DNA of 64,000 nucleotides from Sporodiniella umbellata (GCA_025677835.1 JAIXMR010000002.1:464001-528000), one strand, 5' to 3'. Positions 11,027-22,890 are shown, numbered from the stretch's first letter. The notes: generated by a model not told the origin, from the letters alone. Program-made: numbers and translations.

Positions 11027-12383
11027 TTAATAACCAGTTTTTATTTTGCTGCGTGAAGTAATACGGATTTTGTTGAGAACAGGCATGAGCTTAAGTCCCT
11101 TTTCTTTAAATTCAAAACCCTTTTTAGGGTTCCCTTTTGTGTCCAATTCGGTTTGAACCGTAAACTTTGTGAAAAACTGAGCAAAAAAGTTGAAGAGCTC
11201 TAATTCAGCCTATTGTTATTTAGCACATGTGAATATAACATCTCACTGTTTACCACATATATTCCAGGGCACATCCTTCTTCCCCAACCAAAGCCAAAAA
11301 CGTCTCTTTCTTCAACACTAGTATTGGCCAAAACGCTGATCTTTTGTGTTTTTTTTAAAAACCTTTCGGGCTTAAACTGCTCTGGATTTTCATAAATTTT
11401 TGAGTTTAAATGCATGGCCGCTATATTAGCAATGATAGTGGCACCTTGAGGAATATGATAGCCATTAACGACTATATCCTTTGTACATGCATGAGGCACA
11501 CCAAGGGGGACAACAGAGCGGAACCTGATGGTTTCTTTTTGTACACATATCAAATAAGGAAGATTTTCACGGTCATCATAAAAGTTTGGAAATTCTTTCA
11601 TAGGATTTTTTACTTTCCATTCATCTAGCTCTTTGATGATATTATCCTGAACCTCTGAATTTTGTGCGATGCAAATCAATGCCCAGTGTATCGTAGAGGA
11701 TATAGTATCCGCACCGGCCCCAATAAAGTCTCCTACGTACACATATCAATAAGAATAAATCCCCAGATCTAAATCGAACGTACTTAGAACCACCTCAATA
11801 TCATCTTCAGTAATCAATTTCTCTTTATCTTTTAGTCGGTAAAGTTCTTTTACAAGGGTGTAGGCTTTTGATTGAAGACCTTCTTTGATAAGCTCAGCGT
11901 AAGTACTTTTTACTTGAATGTCTAGTTTTTTCATGGCTTTTTCTAGGCCAAAAAGCCAGTTAACCCAAAACAACGACGGAACAAATGTGCTAATATCACC
12001 AGCCATACCACAAAAATGCATGAGCTCATCCACTACGTAACTTAGACTTTGATAAAATGCGTCTTCAGTACTTTCAAATCGCATGTTGATAGACATCTGT
12101 AGCACTACATTTAAAGAGCATAATTGTATTTCTTCATAAGGATTGAATGCTTGGTTTGTATCAGACATCTTGGAAAGACGACGGATGAGATCGCTTGTTT
12201 CAAACGACAAAAGTTCTTTAAACTCATCCACTGATGATGGCTTGATTAGGCTCATTACTAATAAACATACAGTTAGTAGTATGTATATGGATAGTATATA
12301 TAAGAAACATGCCTGTTTTTCTATTGTTTCTCCAAATACTGCCATATTGACCAAATATAATACCTCTATAAGTAACGTGAGTA

Positions 12384-12426
<43 letters not shown>

Positions 12427-12728
12427 GAAATGCTTACAACAAACACTTTACCTGTGGTTTTTAGAGTAAGTCTCTGTAGCAAAACGATTATAAGGTCTTG
12501 AGGATGTAGAGCTTCCTGATTTCACAAAAATATCATGGGCCAAAAAAGGGTCGCCAACCATAATCCATAACTGACTTCCTACTTGTAGTTTGTAGATAGA
12601 ACCTGTTTGTTCATGCCATCTTAAAGTTTGTTTTAAAGGTGACACTATTAAAGAAAACAAATGGCCTATAAGGAAACAAACGTTAGAATTCCATTGAAAA
12701 AAAAAAAATCCGCAAGAATCTAGTATCT

Positions 12729-12768
<40 letters not shown>

Positions 12769-12932
12769 GGTTTACCAAAAATCGGCCAGTTGTAAGAAGG
12801 AGGATAGGGAACCTCTTTTAGTCCAAGCTGTTTTTCAGACTTTTTTAGTACTAAAAAGTAAAAGGCGGATCCCAGCAAACCCAAAGGTACAATGTAGGCT
12901 AAAACATAATTGGTTGTTGAGCCATCCACCAT
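11027..12932 (-). CDS. Cytochrome P450, paralogue C
   Basis: The most diverged of the three P450s. N-terminal anchor (YVLAYIVPLGLLGSAFYFLV), hinge ending NWPIFG, I-helix GAGADTISST, ExxR (KETIRF), FKPERF, and heme loop FGWGRRMCPGIYV. The terminal exon (AELELFNFFAQFFTKF..., stop at 11027) follows a short intron. Intron 3 begins GCATGT rather than GT, while both paralogues have GT at the same place. Intron 2 carries a long T/A palindromic run (about 12389-12426) and intron 1 a T run of about 37 (12731-12767). All catalytic landmarks are present, so probably functional. Confidence 0.92.
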
Positions 12933-13257
12933 TTTCGCGCCTATAAAACCTAGGTGTATAATATGGGAAAGAAAAGAAAAAAAAAAAAAAAAAAGGATTT
13001 TTGGTTATTGGTCATAAACAAAAACCATGTTTATGAAAAAGGTAAATAGTTAGTTTGCATTGGTCATAAACAAAACAACTCAATGTTTTAAACATATTAC
13101 TGTGTACAGTAAACAAAAAGAGCAGCTGTTCAGTTCTACTAGACATCCAAGAAATTGAAAACAAGTAGTTTTACAAATATACAAAGCACAGCAAGATACA
13201 TATAAACGAAAACAACTTATTTATAGCATATCTCTTTATTTTTTTTTTTTTTTTTTT

Positions 13258-13386
13258 ATCTGAGGTAATATGGATCCTGTTGAGAACATGCATAAGTTTG
13301 AGCCCTTTTTATTTAGAATACAAACCCTTTTTAGGTTTACGCTTGACATGTAATACAGTTTGAATTGCAAAGTTTGTGAAAAAGTG

Positions 13387-13390
<4 letters not shown>
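13258..13390 (-). pseudogene. Decayed terminal exon of a fourth P450
   Basis: The minus strand aligns colinearly and without gaps to the last exon of paralogue C: FTHFFTNFAIQT corresponds to FAQFFTKFTVQT, PKKGLYSK to PKKGFEFK, and KGLKLMHVLNRIHIT to KGLKLMPVLNKIRIT. A Glu codon has become TAA (SK-stop-KGLKL). It is flanked by long homopolymers (T at 13238-13257, A at about 13391-13424), and I see no upstream P450 exons. This is a duplicated, broken gene fragment. Confidence 0.8.
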
Positions 13391-13427
<37 letters not shown>

Positions 13428-13735
13428 TAAATGAAAAAGACAACTGCCCCTCTTCTTTTTCTATAGCGAAAAATACAAACTAACTCCTAACCAATATCAG
13501 TAGGTATAAAACCATAGCTTTTTTTTAGAAAGACATTGGCAATGCTATGCAAGTGTCGCGTATCACACAGTATTCCGGAGCTTATGGTACCCGACCAATG
13601 TTTGTATAAAGATGGTTGTGCCATTGATTCTATAGTTTTTGTTTATTTATTATTACAAATTAAATAGCCTCTCTAAAGGAAACCAATTTTTCCCCCTTGA
13701 GTTGACCTAAAAAAAAAAAAAAAAAAAGAGAGAGG
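13391..13735. other. Gap with long A-run and short repeat relic
   Basis: Contains an A-run of roughly 34 nt, a relative of the 8105-8185 tRNA-like sequence at 13550-13612, and a second A-run at 13710-13727. No gene is seen. Confidence 0.5.
13550..13612 (-). repeat. Shortened copy of the 8105-8185 tRNA-like sequence
   Basis: On the minus strand CAAACATTGGTCGG, GTACCA, GTGATAC and CACTT occur in the same order as CAAACATCGTTCGG, GTACCA, GTGATAC and CACTT at 8105-8185. About 25 nt spanning the A-box appear deleted. The alignment was made by eye only. Confidence 0.3.
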
Positions 13736-15460
13736 TTAGATCTCTATGGACATGAAGACCAAGGGATGCTTACTATCTTTATCCACAGTATAACCTCCAG
13801 CGACCTCACAGTCTTTCATACTGGCCTTGTCAAGTATCGTGGCATGACTACAGATAATACAGCCATCGATTTTGACATTGTCATGAATAACGACATGGTC
13901 CATAATCACCGAGTTTGCGATTTTCACGTTCTTGCCAATGACACAATGAGCACCGACACAGGATTTTTTGACAGATGATTTCTCGTCAATCTTGGTGTAC
14001 TCGCCAATGACAGAGTCGTTACCCACTTGAGTTCGAGGGGCGACTTCAGCAGTGGTAGGTTGACGTAAGATAGGCGTTCCTTGTTTTGTGACCTAACTGT
14101 AGTCAGTATAGATATTGTATGTATACAAAACGCTTTACATAACGATTGAGTTCACTATAAGCACTGATGGTATTACCACGACCACAGAAACCGCCACGAT
14201 AGATGTGTGCATAGGATTTGATCATGCTTTTGAATTCTGTATCGGTGGGATTGTCATTCAATGAGCCGTCAAGATCCATGGATTGGGTGGTGGAGAGGGA
14301 TAGAGCGTTAAGAAGCAAATTATCGTAGTTGGATGTATCTATACAACAGTGAGTGTTGTTTTTTTTTTTTTTTTTTTTTTTTGGTTTTGTTTACATTTTT
14401 CAATCCCTTCTCTTTCGATTAATTTTCTTTGATATTGACATTTAACAAGCAAAGGGATTAGATCTTCAGAAATACTCTCTACGGTTTCTTTATCAGCCAA
14501 CATGTCCAATATCCACTTTTTGAAAATGTAGAGATGGGCATCTTGTAAATCCGTATGAACGCGAACACGAGAGAATCTAATGCATGCGTAGGGTCAATGG
14601 GTCTATACCAAACGATAGTTTTGTGCACTTACTTTTTCAGCAAGGACATACGCATAGAAAAGTCATCATCTTCCGACTGAACAGCTTTATAGACAAGCGC
14701 TTGTTGTGTAGGATCGATGCCAACATAGGGTAAAGATTCTGATTACGGATGAGTATATCCAACAAAGAAACATGTGTGTAAAGAGAGAGAGAGAGAGAGA
14801 TACATATATATGCGTACCGTCTTCTTTTGAGTTTTCGGTAGATCCAGGTTCATAAAATAATGCAGTAAAAGTAGGATCATGAAGACGATGAGCGTCCAAC
14901 AGATCACGAGGGTTCAAGTCGGTTATCAAATCACAGGGGACAACAATGAAATCTCTCTATAGAAAAAGAGGTCAGTCTTGGGTCTGGTTCTCATCCAATA
15001 CTTGCATCGATTTTATCTTTCACACTTCTGAGCGCTGCGGCTGTTCCAAACTCCTCGTCCACGCCAACCACAGTACAATGTACGTTACCGGTATATCCTC
15101 GTAAATAAGCTGATAATTTTTGGGTGGCACTTCCCAAAACAATAGCCTCTGTAGAATAATACTAAGTAAAAGCTGACGAAAAAAAAAAAAAAAAAAAAAA
15201 AAGTCATGGCCCATTTACCGTGAATGCCTGCTTTTTCAAGCCATTCTAAAGTATATGAAATGACTGGCTTATTTCCAACGGGTATTAAAGCCTTGGGTAA
15301 ATTATCTTCTTCGGAAATAGGATAAAGTCTGGAAAAAAGAGTTGAGACATCAAGTAAGTATGTCTACTCATTACCTATTGCTGCTTCCATAGCCAGCCAA
15401 AATAACAGCTTGGAATTCGCTTACACGGTTTTGATGATGTTTAGGTTTCTCGAAAAGCAT
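13736..15460 (-). CDS. GCD1: eIF-2B gamma subunit (GCD1/EIF2B3)
   Basis: Subunit of the guanine-nucleotide exchange factor for eIF2 in translation initiation. It starts MLFEKPKHHQNRVSEFQAV, continues into ILAGYGSSN, then the nucleotidyltransferase-like fold (LPKALIPVGNKPVISYTLEW). A middle exon (DAHLYIFKKWILDML) is characteristic of the gamma subunit. The C-terminal left-handed beta-helix hexapeptide repeats (VGAHCVIGKNVKI, SVIMDHVVIHDNVKI) end at 13736. Many small exons; one intron holds a (GA)n run and several hold poly-A/T runs. Within the catalytic-like loop the glycine-rich GGGSR of related enzymes is GYGSSN here, which is compatible with a non-catalytic gamma subunit. Confidence 0.9.
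14782..14800 (+). repeat. (GA)n microsatellite
   Basis: About nine GA units inside an intron of the eIF2B gamma gene. Confidence 0.85.
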
Positions 15461-15475
15461 CTAAAGAAGAACAAG

Positions 15476-15517
<42 letters not shown>

Positions 15518-15554
15518 GAGAGTAGTAACCCTACAAAAACCGTCACACCGAGCC

Positions 15555-15588
<34 letters not shown>

Positions 15589-15767
15589 GAGTGATTTTGA
15601 TGAGAAATAAATAGCTTGTTTTTTATTATTATTTATTTATTGAGTGAGATTATTAGTGAGGTTGTGTGATGGAGAAGGATATGAACGAGATATACAGAAG
15701 AGTTGAATGACAAGAAGACTATCTTTTTTTTTTTTTTCTGTTGTTTTTTTTTTTTCCGAAAAGGGAT
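15461..15767. other. Gap with two long A-runs
   Basis: About 300 bp between the eIF2B gamma start and the stop of the CCCH gene. It holds A-runs of roughly 34 nt (about 15481-15515) and 32 nt (about 15555-15586). No gene is seen. Confidence 0.6.
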
Positions 15768-16479
15768 TTAAAAGAGCCAAGGACGGAAGAAGGATTTACA
15801 GAGGGGAGGGTTATAAAAAGTAGGTGGTAGTAGTTGTTGTTGTGATAGATGATGATCATCCAATGCATTGATATCAAAGAGCAATTGATGGGGTAATAGG
15901 CTTTCTGCTTTGGCAGGCAAGAGGTCGTCATTGTAATAGTCGTCTTCCCTATCGTCCAAATCGTCCAGATCGTCGTCATCGTCTATGGTAGGCGTGTCAC
16001 CAGGCAGGCTAAAGTGCCTAAAGGTACAACGGGCGCCGTAAGGGCATGCGCCGGACTTGTCAAAGGTACGGCACTTTTGTGTCTTGTACTTTGGGTGGCG
16101 TTCAATCTCCCTTAGATCTTGTGCGCCGTGAGCGTATTGACACTTTGTACCGTATCGGCATTGGTTGGTCTCTTCCCAGTTGCGACACAGCTCGGTCTTG
16201 TAAAGATTCTTTTGCTTCTTTTCAGTGGGTTTTGTCTTTCGGGGCTGGCGAGGGTCGTTGACTAACAGATCTTGGTGGGTGTCTGTAGAATAATAAATGT
16301 GAGTTCAAAAACAAAGATTACGTTACAAAACACTTACAGTCCCGTTTCTTCAATAGCCTCGACTGCGTAGAATGACTGGTGGAGTCGCTTTCTTCAGAAG
16401 AAGAGCACACGTCGTGGTCAAGTGCTGGCTTCATTGGCTTATTTAAATAAAACTCGTAATCAAATGGATAAACAGACAT
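15768..16479 (-). CDS. Tandem CCCH zinc-finger protein (TIS11/ZFP36 type)
   Basis: Probable AU-rich-element RNA-binding protein controlling mRNA decay. Two exons: the first encodes [16 protein letters not shown] and a Ser-rich stretch, and the second begins [17 protein letters not shown]. The tandem fingers have C-X8-C-X5-C-X3-H spacing: [20 protein letters not shown] and [20 protein letters not shown], each preceded by the family lead-in (YKTELC, YKTQKC). An Asp-rich stretch ([11 protein letters not shown]) follows, and the protein ends FFRPWLF, a hydrophobic C-terminal tail reminiscent of decay-factor docking peptides (inference). About 220 residues. Confidence 0.92.
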
Positions 16480-16810
16480 AGTAAAAATTAGAAAAATAAA
16501 TAAAAATGAAGAGAAGAAGGGGTGAAAAAAAAAAAAAAAAAAAAAAAAAATCTTTTTTTATATAGAATTTCTCAAGTCAGTCCACCTCGAAAGGGTGCAG
16601 GGGTGAGAGAGTCTGCCAGAAAAGACGAGATCATTTGGAGTCGTAAGATACTTTTTTTGGAAAGATTCAAGCACCGACGCAAACCACGGTTATCATTGGT
16701 GAACGAATCAAAGCAAGCAGATTGTTTTTGATTTGTTTGACTGAGATTGAACCAACGATGAAAGATGCATCCAAGGTACGCGTCCTTAAGAAAACCTTTC
16801 TGTGTAAGGG

Positions 16811-16842
<32 letters not shown>

Positions 16843-17204
16843 TATCTATAAAAACACTGAGCGTAACTGCCTTATCAAAACATAAAACGAGCGCTACTGC
16901 TTTTATTGCTGTTTTCTTTCGTCTTTGATGGATTGCTCTAGACTTTGGTGTTTATTACGATTGTCATTCAAAGCTCTCTTCCAGAAGTCTCGTACATAAC
17001 CGGATAGACTCCTGTAATAACAAAGCAAACCATCTTGAACAACCCTTAAAGAAGCTTTTAACCAGAGCTTTCTTGTCCAAAAGCACGTATCGGCTTATCT
17101 ATCCAAGGACTCAAATGCATGAATCTTGTGATATTTCCGCTTGATGACGGTAAACAAAAACAGTCAATGCACCGAGTAATCATAATAATAACAAAGGAGA
17201 AAAA

Positions 17205-17206
<2 letters not shown>

Positions 17207-17238
<32 letters not shown>
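17207..17238 (+). repeat. (CA)n microsatellite
   Basis: About 16 uninterrupted CA units; it generates spurious Thr-His and Val-Cys open frames on the two strands. Confidence 0.95.
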
Positions 17239-17240
<2 letters not shown>

Positions 17241-17684
17241 TTGTTCTTTCTGTCAAGCCAATACCAAAAAAAAAAAACAAACAAAACAAACGCGTCTCAA
17301 GGCACTTGCCAACGAAAAAAAAAAGGAAAATTATGCAGTGGCCTTTGATTTTCCTTTGAACGTTTTCAATCGACCCATAATTCAGTGTCAGCTGCAAAGT
17401 CCTATCGACTGATATTTTCTGCATCTGCCTTCTAGTTTTATTCATTTCTATATGAGTCATATTTGCTTGAAAGGAATAGGGTGGTGAAGATCAACTAGGC
17501 TGGTTTTCACATCTAGTGTTGTCCCTCTCCAGTCAATTTACAACACTACTAGATTCTATGCAGCCTGGAAATAAACAAAAAAAAAAAAAAAAAAAAAAAA
17601 TACTTGCTTTACGCTATACTTGAGTCATTGTAAGCTGCGCACACACACATACTAAATGAAGGCTTGGTTACACCACCTCCTCTA

Positions 17685-17984
17685 TGACTCTTTCTATCAT
17701 CAACATCTTGGGCAAACATACTCAAATGTCCTGACAAGCGTCTATTTGAGTTGATCGCCCCAGGTGAAAGACCAACCCTCTCAGTTTCAACAACCGAATG
17801 GACCAAAAACAGAGACTACTCTAGATTCGATTCAGAAGAAATCTATCACAACCCTTATGAAAGACTTTATGCAATTCAAAACAACTCCCATCGGATGCTT
17901 TCTACTGGGTGGTTCCATCCACTAAGCAGTCACGCCCACCCTATCCATCGACTTGAGTCCATCTTGGCAGTGCTAACTATATAA
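17685..17984 (+). CDS. Coding-like open frame, unrecognised
   Basis: About 98 codons with visibly higher GC than the flanks, containing CPDKRLFELIAPGERPTLSV and EEIYHNPYERLYAIQNN, ending ILAVLTI. There is no in-frame ATG near the start, so it would be an internal or terminal exon of an unassembled gene, or a relic. I do not recognise a family. Confidence 0.25.
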
Positions 17985-18321
17985 AAAAAAATTTTTTTTT
18001 TTTTTAGTCTCTTTTTTTTTTAAAAGCGGATGCGCTAAATAATTTATCCACTTTGGCCATTGGATGAAATACTATTTTGAGTTGTATTAATTATCGATAA
18101 ATGGTAAGACCATTTTCTAGCTGCTATTTTTTTTTTTTTTTTGGGGGGGGAAAAAGGATCTTGATTTACCATCAAGTTTATTATGTAAACATCGTTTTGA
18201 TCAACCATCCTCCCTCTCTCTCTCTCTCTCTCCTGTTTTTTTTTTTTTTTTTTTTGTAGTGGAAAGGGGACTCCAAGAATCAATAAAGGCAGGCGGATCC
18301 AGTGAGTATAGGTATTGTTTA

Positions 18322-19272
18322 TTATTTAACAGGTAAGGAAGTCAACACACCGTTGGTACTATTGGTCAAGCCAGGGATTGCACTAGGCAAAGATCCCAAT
18401 AAAGTCTTTCCGATGGTATTCAATATCTCTTGCTGTTTTGCGCTCTAGAATAAAACAATAGATTAAGCGAGAGGGAAACTTTTTTTTTTTTTTCTCGGAT
18501 AGTTTTCTTACACTCATTGGACAATCAAAATTCACAGCGCTTGAGTAGGGAATATGAATATTGAAACTAAAGAGCTTGACGGTAGCCACGACTTGATAAT
18601 CCAAATTGATCTTGCTCTGCGTTCCTCCCCCTACACCGCAATCCTTTAATAACTGAACCGCAATCGCTTTACTATCACTGTTGGCTGAATCAATAGAGAC
18701 CAAGAAAGGAAACTGGATATTGGTGTGTGCATTGGACGAGATATGAAGATCGTTGAGGGTGCCTGAGCCAACAGAAGTACCGTTGTATCCGTGATAGTAT
18801 GCCTTTTATAGACAGTGTTATTTCTCTATAGACAGTGTTCTCTCTTATTTCTTACGCGCGCATCCAAAGTAGTAAACGTGACACTTTCAATGTTTGGATT
18901 GTTGACGGTGAATCCCAGATTGAGATTCAGATTTAGCACGGTGCCACTCGTATTGAAAAGAGGTGTGCCTTGAATCCCTGTAAAGTCCACATGGGGTGAT
19001 TTGAACATGGCCACAAGCACAATCACCACAATCACTACCGCTAACAGAACCAAGGAGAGTAAACACATGATCCATCTGCACCAGAGTGGACAACATGTAC
19101 AGCATCCACAACAGACCCGGTCACAGCAAGACCTGGGTGGTATTGTGTTATATCTCGCATATTTCTCTGTCGTAGGGTCTGCATACGGTCCATCAGGGTG
19201 GATACTGTACATTGGGTAGGCGTCATAATTAGAATGTGGCTGAGGTTGTTGTTGAGGATAATAGCTGGACAT
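18322..19272 (-). CDS. LEA_2-like single-pass membrane protein
   Basis: The N-terminal cytosolic part is Tyr/Pro/Gln-rich, followed by a strongly Cys-rich juxtamembrane block (CCDRVCCGCCTCCPLWCRW) and one hydrophobic helix (IMCLLSLVLLAVVIVVIVLV). The extracytosolic part starts FKSPHVDFTGIQGTPLF and continues LNLNLNLGFTVNNPNIESV, the pattern of LEA-14/LEA_2 beta-sandwich domains. Three exons; the last begins AKQQEILNTIGKTLLG and ends LTSLPVK. The Cys block is a plausible palmitoylation site (inference). Function is unknown; family members in plants are stress-associated membrane proteins. Confidence 0.75.
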
Positions 19273-19279
19273 CACTACC

Positions 19280-19314
<35 letters not shown>

Positions 19315-19799
19315 AATGTAATAGAGAGAAAATAAATAGAAAGAAAATAAAGAGATCAAGATAGGAGAGATAATTATGCCTTATTTATAACTTGCAATTT
19401 AATAAAGTGTAGCCATCAAGGCCAATCAAGAGCTTGCGGTGCCTGATTCATTTCATTTCAAGTGACACTTGTTACACGTCGATCTTGTAAAGACCCAAAG
19501 TCTTCTTTAGAGAAACCATACGCACATAAAAATTAGACTGGTAAAACATACCAAAATAATAAATAGATAAGCCCTGCTTCTTTTGATTGAAGTTCAATCA
19601 ATTGATCTGATACTTTAATTTTTAATCTAGGTGTGTATGTGTGTGTCACGTATTTAAGGTTAGTTTAAAAAAGATAATTTAAACAAGGTTTTGTATGCGC
19701 ATGCAAGCTGCAGATATCAAATAATAGAAGAAAAAGCCCCAATAGAACTATCAAAGATAGTGTCTTTATTTTCTTTTTTAAAGAAAAAATTTTTTTGGA
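19273..19799. other. Gap between LEA_2-like and GRDP genes
   Basis: About 530 bp with an A-run at 19280-19312 in the promoter side of the LEA_2-like gene. Nothing else recognisable. Confidence 0.55.
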
Positions 19800-20099
19800 T
19801 TATGAACAAGACCCGCAAGAAGACCCACCAGAAGACCCACAGGATGAGCCACACGAGGAACCACACGAGGAACCACAGGAAGACCCGCCAGAAGAAGACC
19901 CACAGGAAGACGAGTTACAGTGATGACTCTCAGGTGCCCAATAAGAACTAGCCGTAATCCAGTTGGTGCTACTAGAATAATCCGTAGTGCTATTCGGCGC
20001 GCTTTCTTTGGTCGTCGCTGAAGACAGGGATTGATACACCACTTTCTTGGGCGTATTGGTTTTAGGCGGGCTCTTGGGTATTTTTGCTATCGTCCAAGT

Positions 20100-20134
<35 letters not shown>

Positions 20135-21097
20135 ATAGAAACGTGTTACACTTACTTGATTTGAAAACTGAAGGTTTGGGTTAGTTCACATCATAAATCA
20201 CTTTGGCTTTTCTTACCTTGCTTATACAAGCCTGTGTTCTGTCCTTCCGCTAAATTAGGTTATGGTTATTATCAACTCTTCAACTTTTTTCTCTCTGCCA
20301 TGCTTACTAGCTTTCTGATCACGCTCTTTCTCACTTAAAAAAATAAAATAAAGTGTTTTGAGTAACTCTCTTTTTTTTTCTTTTTCTTTTTCTTTTTACT
20401 CTTCAATGTAGTACAAATAGTCAGAATCTACAAAAAAAAAAAAAAGAGTAAGCAGGGGCACCAGTCGAGGTTTCCGTTTTTAAACTTACTGCCGCAATTG
20501 CTTGTGCTGCTCCAAAAAAAAAAAAAACTTGGTCAATAAAAAGGACAAAGAAATCAAGAGCCACTTACCCAATAAAGCCATACATAGAGTCTTTTACATC
20601 ATCAAGTTTTTCTTTCATCACTTGCTTGGAGTTATCCATGACCAAAAACTCTTGTGCCGTATCTAATATCGGTTGATAAACAATGACCAGAAAAAAAAGT
20701 CGTGTTTGTTTTACCTCGATCGTGGTAACTGGGATCTTCTCCATTTTCGTTTTTAGCCATAACGAGTACGGGGTTTTTTTCTGTTGTCAATGCGGCATCA
20801 AGAAACTTTTTCATAGCCTTTGTTTGAGCCCTGCTCTTTTTCTGTTCTTTGCTCTGGGTCGAGAAGTTGGCCTTACTCTTGATTTGGCCCACGACGGTCT
20901 GAACCCAGCTAGGTCGTCTTTGAAGAGGCTCACTGGACTGACTTTCCCAAGCTCTGTTTGTTTTTTCAAGATGTTCTTTAAGCGCATCCTCAGGAATGGT
21001 ATCATCATGGTTCAAGATATGACCAAAACAATGCCTGGTAAACTTTACATAGTGGCTATGATGCAACATATGTGTATGCCATACAACGTCTGTTCTC

Positions 21098-21137
<40 letters not shown>

Positions 21138-22584
21138 CCACGTCAGATATACACACACTCCCCTTTGTCTATTTACCTATCTCAAGGGTTGGAACCGCAA
21201 CCAGCAAAGGATTTTCTTGAATCAACTTTAAGAATTCATGATATTTTTTGATCCCACGAACCAAATCCGTTGGTAAGTTCCATCGAATCTTTCGTGTCAC
21301 TTGTCGGGCAAATTTATATTGTCTGGCAACAGCCATGATTAGATCCATTGAAGATCTACTATAAGGTGTACACATATATGTACTCTTGATGGCATTTATA
21401 ATCTCTATTAAAACCATTAAACATCATTGGTTAGCACTATATATCTATATCTATCTATTTACTCTTTCTACTAAGTTCAGCTTCTTTTTTATCTGGTAAA
21501 TGTTCCATCTTAGTTTGCATCTGATCATCAATAGCTTGTAGACCCAAATCGAAAGGTATTTCTTTCATGCGTAGATGTTGAATAGCTATCTCCATACATT
21601 TATAATCTGGGATTTCTTGACCATCTTTTCTCAAGTAAAGTCCACTGTATATTATTTTAGCTTCAAAAAAAAAAAAAAAGGGAGGGGGGTGAGTGCAAAC
21701 TACTGTACCTAAAAGCGTAGTTTGGAATAGCATTTTCTAGGTTGACTTTTCCTACATGTTTGATAGTAAATAGAGTTGAACAATAAGCACATTCTATGGC
21801 GTTTTTTTCGTCTGTTCGCCAGCTTGCATAGCTTCTCCTATAAATTCATAATGTTTGGGTTGACTACATGAGGGACTTTATTTTTTTTCCTTCTTACCAA
21901 ACTAGGTTGATCTGTTTTTTACAATGAACACAATCAAGTAGAGCTGTGTCCGTTGTGTCGGCCGAAATAAGCCCTTCTGTCAAATGATAGGGCTCCTTTT
22001 TCCCCATGTGTCTATGCCATTGTTTTCTTATTTTGTGACCAGGAATATTAGGATCCGTGATATGCTTCCACTCTTTATAGGTATAATGGACTGCACTGCC
22101 ATGGTGCTTGTGGTTATGCTATACAGAGGGAGGGGGGGGGGTTTTAGAAAGAACAGAGACATACCAACTTACAATGAGTTCAAGAGGAATTGAACTAGTA
22201 CCAGAGCCAGACTTTCTAACAGCATATTCGTCTTCAAAGTATCTTAATGGACTTAGCATATGTGCTTGCCAAAAAAAAGCAATATCTAATCGCAAACAGG
22301 TCATCATCATCAAACTCTTTTTTTTTTCGGTAAAATTTACCCACAGGAGGAACCATCTCTTCATTGTTTTTTGTAGGATCATAATTCGATATCCATTTTA
22401 TGTATCGATACTCTGCTCTCACAAGATAAATCTGTAGCGTTTCTTGGCTCATTTTTTCCGTTGCTTGTACAAATCTTTCTAATAGCGAAAGATAATACCA
22501 ACAATTGCGCACTGTCACCTTGCTGTCCATACATGGTTCATTCTCTACTCCAATTTCTTTTGAGGGAAATGTATCAAATTGCAT
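19800..22584 (-). CDS. GRDP-like (DUF1399) protein with Cys-Ser-Gly tail
   Basis: Relative of plant glycine-rich domain proteins. Diagnostic His-containing motifs occur twice: VPPVDIAFFWQAHMLSPLRY after joining the first two exons, and VPTLEI joined to DVVWHTHMLHHSHY. The start is MQFDTFPSKEIG at 22584. The middle exons (YSGLYLRKDGQEIPDYKCME, then MDLIMAVARQYKFARQVTRK) belong to the same domain. Several tiny exons (20180-20640) lead to a Ser/Thr-rich linker and a C-terminal tail in which CGSS units repeat (CGSSCGSSCGSSCGSS), ending SCGSCS. At least eight exons, several introns with poly-A/T runs. Molecular function is unknown; the Cys tail might bind metal (inference). Confidence 0.8.
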
Positions 22585-22890
22585 GGTTCAGATATCCTCA
22601 AGAAAGAAAAGCAAAGGATTAAACCAAAAAAAAAAAAAAGACTTGATCTCTTTCGCTTTCTTATATCTTGCTTGCTTCTCACCCTTACTCTGATTGTAAT
22701 TAGTCAACATGTTCAGCAGGTTACACGGACTAAATCCAGTAGGACCGATAGTCACATGGATTTGTTATACAAACTTGGGTTTGTATGTTCTTTGGATACA
22801 AATCAACTTTATGAAGACATGTGTTGTTTTCAAAAGAAAGAAAATTCCAAATAAAAAAAAAAAAAAAAAAAAAAAAACAGTTTATTTTAA

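Larger units (their letters stand above)
16480..18321. other. Gap with microsatellites and one coding-like island
   Basis: About 1.8 kb with poly-A runs (16523-16550, 16810-16840, 17576-17600), a (CA)n run at 17207-17238, a (TC)n run at 18206-18231, and an open frame at 17685-17984 (+) with coding-like composition. No gene could be assembled with confidence. Confidence 0.5.

Noticed and set aside
13391..13424. Long A-run next to the P450 relic as a retrotransposition poly-A tail
   Set aside because: Equally long A/T runs occur throughout introns and gaps, and no target-site duplication is visible, so the run is not evidence of retroposition.
17119..17412. Open frames through the CA repeat on both strands
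   Set aside because: They are Thr-His or Val-Cys repeats generated by the microsatellite, with no coding-like flank that could be joined securely.
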